Of a DNA stretch of 64,000 nucleotides, positions 59,555-64,000 are shown in pieces. The notes below the pieces were generated by a model. That model ran no database searches. It was given only the letters and a program-made list of their open reading frames with translations, and was not told the origin of the DNA. Every line of letters starts with the position of its first letter. Positions within the stretch are counted from its first letter, which is position 1. The position numbers were made by a program, and so were the translations under genes. The stretch comes from Candidatus Blautia faecipullorum (GTDB lineage: Bacteria > Bacillota > Clostridia > Lachnospirales > Lachnospiraceae), in contig DXEG01000064.1 in assembly GCA_019115125.1 (NCBI GenBank), forward strand, positions 1 to 64,000. Reading direction: 5' to 3'.

Positions 59555-59619
59555 CAGCCGGACAAAAACGACAGTTTTGCTGTCAAAAGTGACCGAATGT
59601 ACAGAAAAGAAAAATTCAG

Positions 59620-59648
59620 TTGCAAATCGCATTTTGCTGGGCTATAAT
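59620..59648 (+). promoter_or_regulatory. Promoter of the capsule operon
   Basis: TTGCAA (59620-59625), a 17-base spacer and TATAAT (59643-59648), 48 bases before the cpsB start. Confidence 0.8.
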
Positions 59649-59696
59649 GCTAACAGTGCTGTTATTTTTGCGAGATAAATAAAGGAGTAGAGATGA

Positions 59697-60440
59697 ATGC
59701 CAAGGAAAGGATTGTTTGATATACACTGCCATATAGTCCCTTCTGTGGATGACGGATCTGACAGCAGAGAAGAAACCATAAAAATGCTCCGCATGGAATA
59801 CGGTCAGGGAGTGAGACGGATCATCGCGACTCCCCATTTCAGACGGAGAATGTTTGAAACGCCTTATGAGACAGTAAAAGAACAGTTTCAGATACTGAAG
59901 GAAGCGGCCTTGGAGGTAAGCGATGATTTTGAAATATATCTGGGCTGTGAGTTTCATGCGAATATGGAAATGGTAGAAATGCTGGATACAGATCAGGCGG
60001 CGACTATGGCCGGATCGCGGTATGTGCTTACGGAATTTTCGGGAAGCACACCCTCTTCCTATATAAAAGAACGGCTGTATTCGCTTCTTTCACACGGATA
60101 CAGGCCGATCGTAGCGCATATCGAGCGATATGAGAGTATGCGCAAGGACGTTTCCCTTGTGGAGGAAATCGCCGATATGGGCGCTTTTATTCAAATAAAC
60201 GCAGACAGTATTTTGGGAAAGGAGGGATTCGGCTGTAAAAGATACTGCAAAAAGCTTCTGAAATCAGAGCTTGTCCATTATGTCGGTTCGGACTGCCATG
60301 GAAGTACAAGGCGTATTTCCAGAATCGGAGAAGCTTATGATTATATTGAAAAAAAATGGGGAACCATATATGCAGATCAGATATTTATAAAAAACCCGCA
60401 GAAAATATTAGAAAACGCAAAAAACAGGAAGGGAAGATAA
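59697..60440 (+). CDS. cpsB: Protein-tyrosine phosphatase CpsB/Wzh (PHP domain)
   Basis: Manganese-dependent tyrosine phosphatase that dephosphorylates CpsD in capsule regulation. The 247-residue PHP fold shows DIHCHIVPSVDDGSDSREE, IATPHF, LGCEFHANME, IVAHIERYE and VGSDCHGSTRR, giving the metal ligands. The chosen ATG 59697 is behind AAAGGAG; an ATG 4 bases earlier is out of frame and short. First gene of a run cpsB-cpsC-cpsD with 1-2 base gaps. Confidence 0.94.
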   Translation: MPRKGLFDIHCHIVPSVDDGSDSREETIKMLRMEYGQGVRRIIATPHFRRRMFETPYETVKEQFQILKEAALEVSDDFEIYLGCEFHANMEMVEMLDTDQAATMAGSRYVLTEFSGSTPSSYIKERLYSLLSHGYRPIVAHIERYESMRKDVSLVEEIADMGAFIQINADSILGKEGFGCKRYCKKLLKSELVHYVGSDCHGSTRRISRIGEAYDYIEKKWGTIYADQIFIKNPQKILENAKNRKGR

Positions 60441-60441
60441 A

Positions 60442-61188
60442 ATGGAACACCAAAATTTACAGGATACTACAGATGATATTGAAATTGATTTACTGGAACT
60501 ATTCCATATATTGCTGAACAGATGGTGGATTATCATTCTGTCCGGAATTCTGGGCGGTCTGGTTTTCATCGCGGCAACTGTTCTGTTCATTACTCCGCAG
60601 TATCTGTCAACTACAAAAATGTATGTGCTGAGCAAGCAGGACAGCAATACTCTGACACAGCAGGATATGCAGACCAGTTTGTCTCTGACAAAGGATTACG
60701 CGGAGCTTATCAAAAGCCGTACAGTAACAGAGGGAGTGATCACTCAACTCGGACTGGATCTGACCCATGAGGAGCTTCTGTCCAAGATGACGGTGGATTC
60801 CGCCACAGATACGCGAATCCTTTCGATCTCCGTAAAGGATGAGGATCCCTATGAGGCATGCGAGATCGCAAACGCTATCCGTGACGTTGCCGCCAACCAC
60901 ATAAAAAACGTTATGGACATCAATGCGGTCAACGTTGTGGAGACGGCCAACATACCGGAAGAGAAGGCAAGCCCCAGCATCAGCAAAAACGGGATCATCG
61001 GCGGCCTGCTCGGCGTATTTATCTCAGTGGCGGTCATTTTGATCAGCTACATGGTAAATGATACGATCAAGACCCAGGAAGACATTGAGCGGTATCTCGG
61101 TCTGAGTACTCTTGGAACGATTCCGCTGACAGAAACCGGCAAGAAAACGAAGAAAAAGAAACAGAAGCGCGGCAGAGGGAGAAGATAA
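60442..61188 (+). CDS. cpsC: Capsular polysaccharide co-polymerase CpsC/Wzd
   Basis: A membrane protein regulating polysaccharide chain length and activating CpsD. The 248-residue Wzz-type protein has a N-terminal helix (ILLNRWWIIILSGILGGLVF) and a second near residues 183-203 (NGIIGGLLGVFISVAVILIS). Between them is an extracytoplasmic region of about 120 residues. Proline-containing PEEKASPS precedes the second helix as is usual. The C terminus is very basic (KKTKKKKQKRGRGRR). It starts 1 base after cpsB. Confidence 0.92.
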   Translation: MEHQNLQDTTDDIEIDLLELFHILLNRWWIIILSGILGGLVFIAATVLFITPQYLSTTKMYVLSKQDSNTLTQQDMQTSLSLTKDYAELIKSRTVTEGVITQLGLDLTHEELLSKMTVDSATDTRILSISVKDEDPYEACEIANAIRDVAANHIKNVMDINAVNVVETANIPEEKASPSISKNGIIGGLLGVFISVAVILISYMVNDTIKTQEDIERYLGLSTLGTIPLTETGKKTKKKKQKRGRGRR

Positions 61189-61190
61189 TC

Positions 61191-61892
61191 ATGAAAGAAG
61201 TCAATATATATCGTCAGGAATTAGATTACAGTGCAAACGAGTCATACAAGTCTCTTCGTACAAATCTTCTTTTTTGCGGAGAGGAAAAGAAGGTGATCGC
61301 GGTAACGAGCTGTACGCCGAATGAGGGAAAAAGTACTGTTTCTTTGAATCTGGCGCTGTCGCTGGCAGATTCAGGAAAAAAGGTGCTGCTCATCGACGCG
61401 GATCTGAGAAAATCAGTGCTTCTTGGAAGAACAGAGGCGGACGGAGAGATCAAGGGACTGTCCCACCTTCTTTCCCATCAGGAAACAGTGGAGGACATTA
61501 TTTACGCGACGAATTATCCCAGCTTTCATATTATTTATGCGGGAACTATGCCTCCCAATCCGGCCGAGCTGCTCGGAGGGAAATATTTTAAGAGATTTCT
61601 GCAGGCTGTCAGGAAGGTGTACGACTATGTGATCATCGATACGCCCCCTCTTGGAAGCGTGATCGACGCCGCGGTTATTGCGGATGAATGCGACGGTTCC
61701 ATCATTGTCATGGAGTCCGGCGTGATCAGCTACCGTTTTGCCCAGGAGGTGAAGGAGCAGCTTCAGAAATGCAACTGCCCGATCCTCGGAGTCATACTGA
61801 ATAAGGTTGATATGAGCAAACAGGGCTACTATGGGAAATACTACGGCAAATATTACGGTAAATATTACGGCAGGGAAAATAAAAAATCATAA
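61191..61892 (+). CDS. cpsD: Tyrosine-protein kinase CpsD/Wze (BY-kinase)
   Basis: Autophosphorylating kinase that works with CpsC to control capsule export and length. The 233-residue protein has Walker A TPNEGKSTVSLNLALS, Walker A-prime VLLIDADLRKS and Walker B YDYVIIDTPPLGS. The C terminus holds three GKYY-type repeats, GYYGKYYGKYYGKYYG, the tyrosine cluster that is phosphorylated and then cleared by CpsB. It begins 2 bases after cpsC. Confidence 0.95.
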   Translation: MKEVNIYRQELDYSANESYKSLRTNLLFCGEEKKVIAVTSCTPNEGKSTVSLNLALSLADSGKKVLLIDADLRKSVLLGRTEADGEIKGLSHLLSHQETVEDIIYATNYPSFHIIYAGTMPPNPAELLGGKYFKRFLQAVRKVYDYVIIDTPPLGSVIDAAVIADECDGSIIVMESGVISYRFAQEVKEQLQKCNCPILGVILNKVDMSKQGYYGKYYGKYYGKYYGRENKKS

Positions 61893-61909
61893 TAAGGAGC
61901 TGTTGGATT

Positions 61910-62680
61910 ATGGCAAAGAAACTCGTTGGGATTATGATTTTTTTGTGCGTTGTACTTGCCGGTACAATCGTTTATATCAGAGGACAGGCGGATCATACAG
62001 GCCCTGAAATCACAGACGGCGGATCAGAGATCACCGTGTATACCCCGGATGTGACTGACGCGGATCTTCTGGAGGGGATGAGCGCCATAGATGAAAAAGA
62101 CGGCGATGTTTCCGACACTCTTACAGTGGAATCTGTTTATAGTGTGGACGATTCTTCGGTAGTGGTTACTTATGCGGCAAAAGATAATGACAATAATATA
62201 ACGAAATATAAAAGGACTATGGAGGCTGAAATGCCGGCGGAGGATCCGGACAGTGATGATTCGGACGAAGATGAGACGGACGGGGAAGCTTCTGACGGGA
62301 CCGAAGCGCAAGAGACAGAGGCGGACGGGGAGGCCAGCGGAGAAACAGATGAAGCTGTGACGCCTACCCCGGAGCAGGATGAGGCGGAGGTCCTGAAACA
62401 GGAACAGGAGGCGGAGGCGGATTCCATGCCGGAGCAGAATCCGAGGATTTATCTTACGGAATATCTGGTAAGAATCCCGGTTGGCGGCTCCTGGAACCCT
62501 CTGGACTATGTGTCTGAGATCACGGATGATCAGGACGATATGTACGCGCTCTGGCGGAAAATCCAGGTCGCTGACGAGGTGAGCACCGCTGCGGCGGGAA
62601 CCTATGAGTGCACCTATTATGTTGTCGATTCTCAAAATAATGTTTCGAATAACGCGGTTATCAAGGTGATTGTTGAATAG
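61910..62680 (+). CDS. Extracytoplasmic protein of unknown function in the capsule operon
   Basis: A 256-residue protein with an N-terminal hydrophobic anchor (about residues 5-24) not ending in a lipobox. The outer part has an Ig-like or cadherin-like beta region (GPEITDGGSEITVYTPDVTD and following), then a long acidic linker of Asp, Glu, Ala and Thr (about 110-175), and a second beta domain (TYECTYYVVDSQNNVSN). Such repeats are common in surface proteins with DUF5011-type folds. AAGGAG precedes the ATG. Between cpsD and an LCP gene it likely acts at the cell surface, perhaps in polymer attachment (inference). Confidence 0.7.
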   Translation: MAKKLVGIMIFLCVVLAGTIVYIRGQADHTGPEITDGGSEITVYTPDVTDADLLEGMSAIDEKDGDVSDTLTVESVYSVDDSSVVVTYAAKDNDNNITKYKRTMEAEMPAEDPDSDDSDEDETDGEASDGTEAQETEADGEASGETDEAVTPTPEQDEAEVLKQEQEAEADSMPEQNPRIYLTEYLVRIPVGGSWNPLDYVSEITDDQDDMYALWRKIQVADEVSTAAAGTYECTYYVVDSQNNVSNNAVIKVIVE

Positions 62681-62703
62681 TAAAATATACGGGAAGTGAA
62701 GAT

Positions 62704-64000
62704 ATGAGAATAAACAGACGAAGGGACAGACTGCCGGGAACTATAATTTCTCTGGTGCTTTTTTTGGCGATCCTGGCTTTTACAGTCCTGCTCTTATACA
62801 CAAATCTTATACCGATGAAGTATATCGGCGTGATTTTCATAGGATTGCTGGTTTTCGTGGCGCTGATCCGCCTGCTGGTTTTGAAATTCCGGAAAAAGAT
62901 CCGGTTCTGGACAGGCTCGGTTCTGGCGCTGCTCATGCTCCTTGTTCTTGGCGCGGTCAGTTTTTATATTCACAAAACCGTGTCCTCGCTGGACACTATT
63001 ACCGGCGTAAATAAAGATACCGTAGAAATCGGCGTTTATGTAATGAACAATGATTCTGCCCAGGCTATACGCGACGCCGCGGGATATTCCTTCGGTATTC
63101 TCTCGGAGCTTGACAGAAATAATACAGACGCCGCTCTGGAGCAGATCTATTATGAAATTGGAAGCGAGATCACGACGGAAGAGTATGGAAGCCTGACAGA
63201 GCAGGCGGACGCTCTTACAGGCGGGAAATGCCAGGCGATCATTCTGAACAGCGGTTATCTTGACGTTCTGGATCAGATGAACGGGTACAGTGGTTTTTCG
63301 CCGCAGCTTCGTCAGATTGCCGCGTATAAGATTGAATCTGTGGTGGAGCGGAAAGAACCGCAGACGACTGTCAGCCCTGAGGGCAGCCCCGAATCCGCGG
63401 ACAGCAGCGCGGACGCCGCTGTAACAGATGAGATTTATACGATCTACATCAGCGGTATCGACACCAGGGGCGACATGACGGCTTCCAGTCTGAGCGATGT
63501 GAATATTATCCTCACCGTCAATACCAGAACCAAACAGATCCTCATGGTTTCTACGCCGAGGGATTACTATGTACCGTTATCTATTTCCAACGGTGTTCCG
63601 GATAAGCTGACCCATGCGGGTATCTATGGCGTAAATGTGTGCATGGACACACTGGAGATGCTGTACGATATAGACATCAATTACTATTTCCGTCTAAATT
63701 TCGGCGGTTTCATAAAAATCATTGACGCTCTTGGCGGAATTACCATCAATTCGGATTACGATTTTGATTCCAAAAATGTTGCGGGATATCACTTTAACAA
63801 GGGAGAAAATATGGTAAACGGAGAGGCGGCTCTTGCCTTCTGCCGTGAAAGATATTCTTTCTCAGAGGGAGACCGGCAGAGAGGGCGCAATCAGATGGCG
63901 GTTATTCAGGGAGTTGTGAATAAGATCACTTCTCCGGAGCTACTGAAAAATTATCTCTCTGTAATGGACAGTCTGGAAGGCTGTTTTGAGACCAATATTC
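62704..64000 (+). CDS. LytR-CpsA-Psr (LCP) family transferase, 3-prime end beyond the window
   Basis: Members attach capsule or other anionic polymers to peptidoglycan. The start is ATG 62704 behind GGAAGTG; 432 codons are visible and the gene runs off the end. Three N-terminal membrane helices lie within residues 12-90, then an extracytoplasmic insert, and the LCP domain with ISGIDTRGDMT, MVSTPRDYYVPL (Arg-Asp pair), FRLNFGGFIKIIDALGG and RYSFSEGDRQRGRNQM. It closes the visible part of the capsule operon and fits the attachment step. Confidence 0.92.
   Translation, partial: MRINRRRDRLPGTIISLVLFLAILAFTVLLLYTNLIPMKYIGVIFIGLLVFVALIRLLVLKFRKKIRFWTGSVLALLMLLVLGAVSFYIHKTVSSLDTITGVNKDTVEIGVYVMNNDSAQAIRDAAGYSFGILSELDRNNTDAALEQIYYEIGSEITTEEYGSLTEQADALTGGKCQAIILNSGYLDVLDQMNGYSGFSPQLRQIAAYKIESVVERKEPQTTVSPEGSPESADSSADAAVTDEIYTIYISGIDTRGDMTASSLSDVNIILTVNTRTKQILMVSTPRDYYVPLSISNGVPDKLTHAGIYGVNVCMDTLEMLYDIDINYYFRLNFGGFIKIIDALGGITINSDYDFDSKNVAGYHFNKGENMVNGEAALAFCRERYSFSEGDRQRGRNQMAVIQGVVNKITSPELLKNYLSVMDSLEGCFETNI

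Overview
The window is a stretch of chromosome from a low-to-mid GC anaerobic member of the Bacillota, most probably a Lachnospiraceae gut bacterium. The evidence is PPi-dependent glycolysis (PPi-phosphofructokinase beside pyruvate phosphate dikinase), a pyruvate formate-lyase locus, RemA and RqcH, a cysteine-rich HCB-type small protein, AAGGAGG-like ribosome sites throughout, and a CpsBCD capsule module. The genus cannot be fixed from the sequence alone. No rRNA, tRNA or CRISPR array was seen.

Layout. 0-6 kb: glyS, PPi-phosphofructokinase and ppdK, each with its own consensus promoter and hairpin terminator. 6-12 kb: a c-di-GMP phosphodiesterase (GGDEF-EAL with degenerate GGDEF), a diguanylate cyclase and folC. 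12-20 kb: overlapping Fe-alcohol and aldehyde dehydrogenase genes, a membrane-anchored streptodornase-type nuclease, an Fe-S aldo/keto reductase with a TetR regulator, an unrecognised secreted acidic protein and YccF. 20-29 kb: CapA, endonuclease IV, D-lactate dehydrogenase, a 278-bp inverted-repeat element, aroA, tyrA, an EF-G-like GTPase and a DUF1275 membrane protein.

30-40 kb is the accessory part. It holds an AT-rich three-gene cassette (Xre regulator, ImmA/IrrE metallopeptidase, PIN-like nuclease), then a pyruvate formate-lyase locus split into three genes. PflB ends before the glycyl-radical domain, and that domain is a separate 80-residue GrcA-like gene placed between pflB and pflA. 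Next come a decayed AT-rich island (headless ORF, small unknown, KilA-N protein, N-terminally truncated Rpn/PD-(D/E)XK protein) and a lone tyrosine recombinase.

40-64 kb: an alanine/sodium symporter with a possible overlapping 22-residue membrane peptide upstream, AraC regulators, leuS, larE, RqcH, an esterase, and a housekeeping cluster (yicC, remA, gmk, rpoZ, rimO, pgsA, cinA). After these come small conserved-looking proteins, a membrane-anchored MutS-type ATPase, and the start of a capsule operon (cpsB, cpsC, cpsD, an unknown extracytoplasmic protein, and an LCP ligase cut by the window end).

Two families of short inverted-repeat elements are scattered between genes, often directly after stop codons. 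The strongest candidate for unusual biology is the two-piece pyruvate formate-lyase. The Xre/ImmA/PIN cassette and the cloverleaf-like 278-bp element come next.
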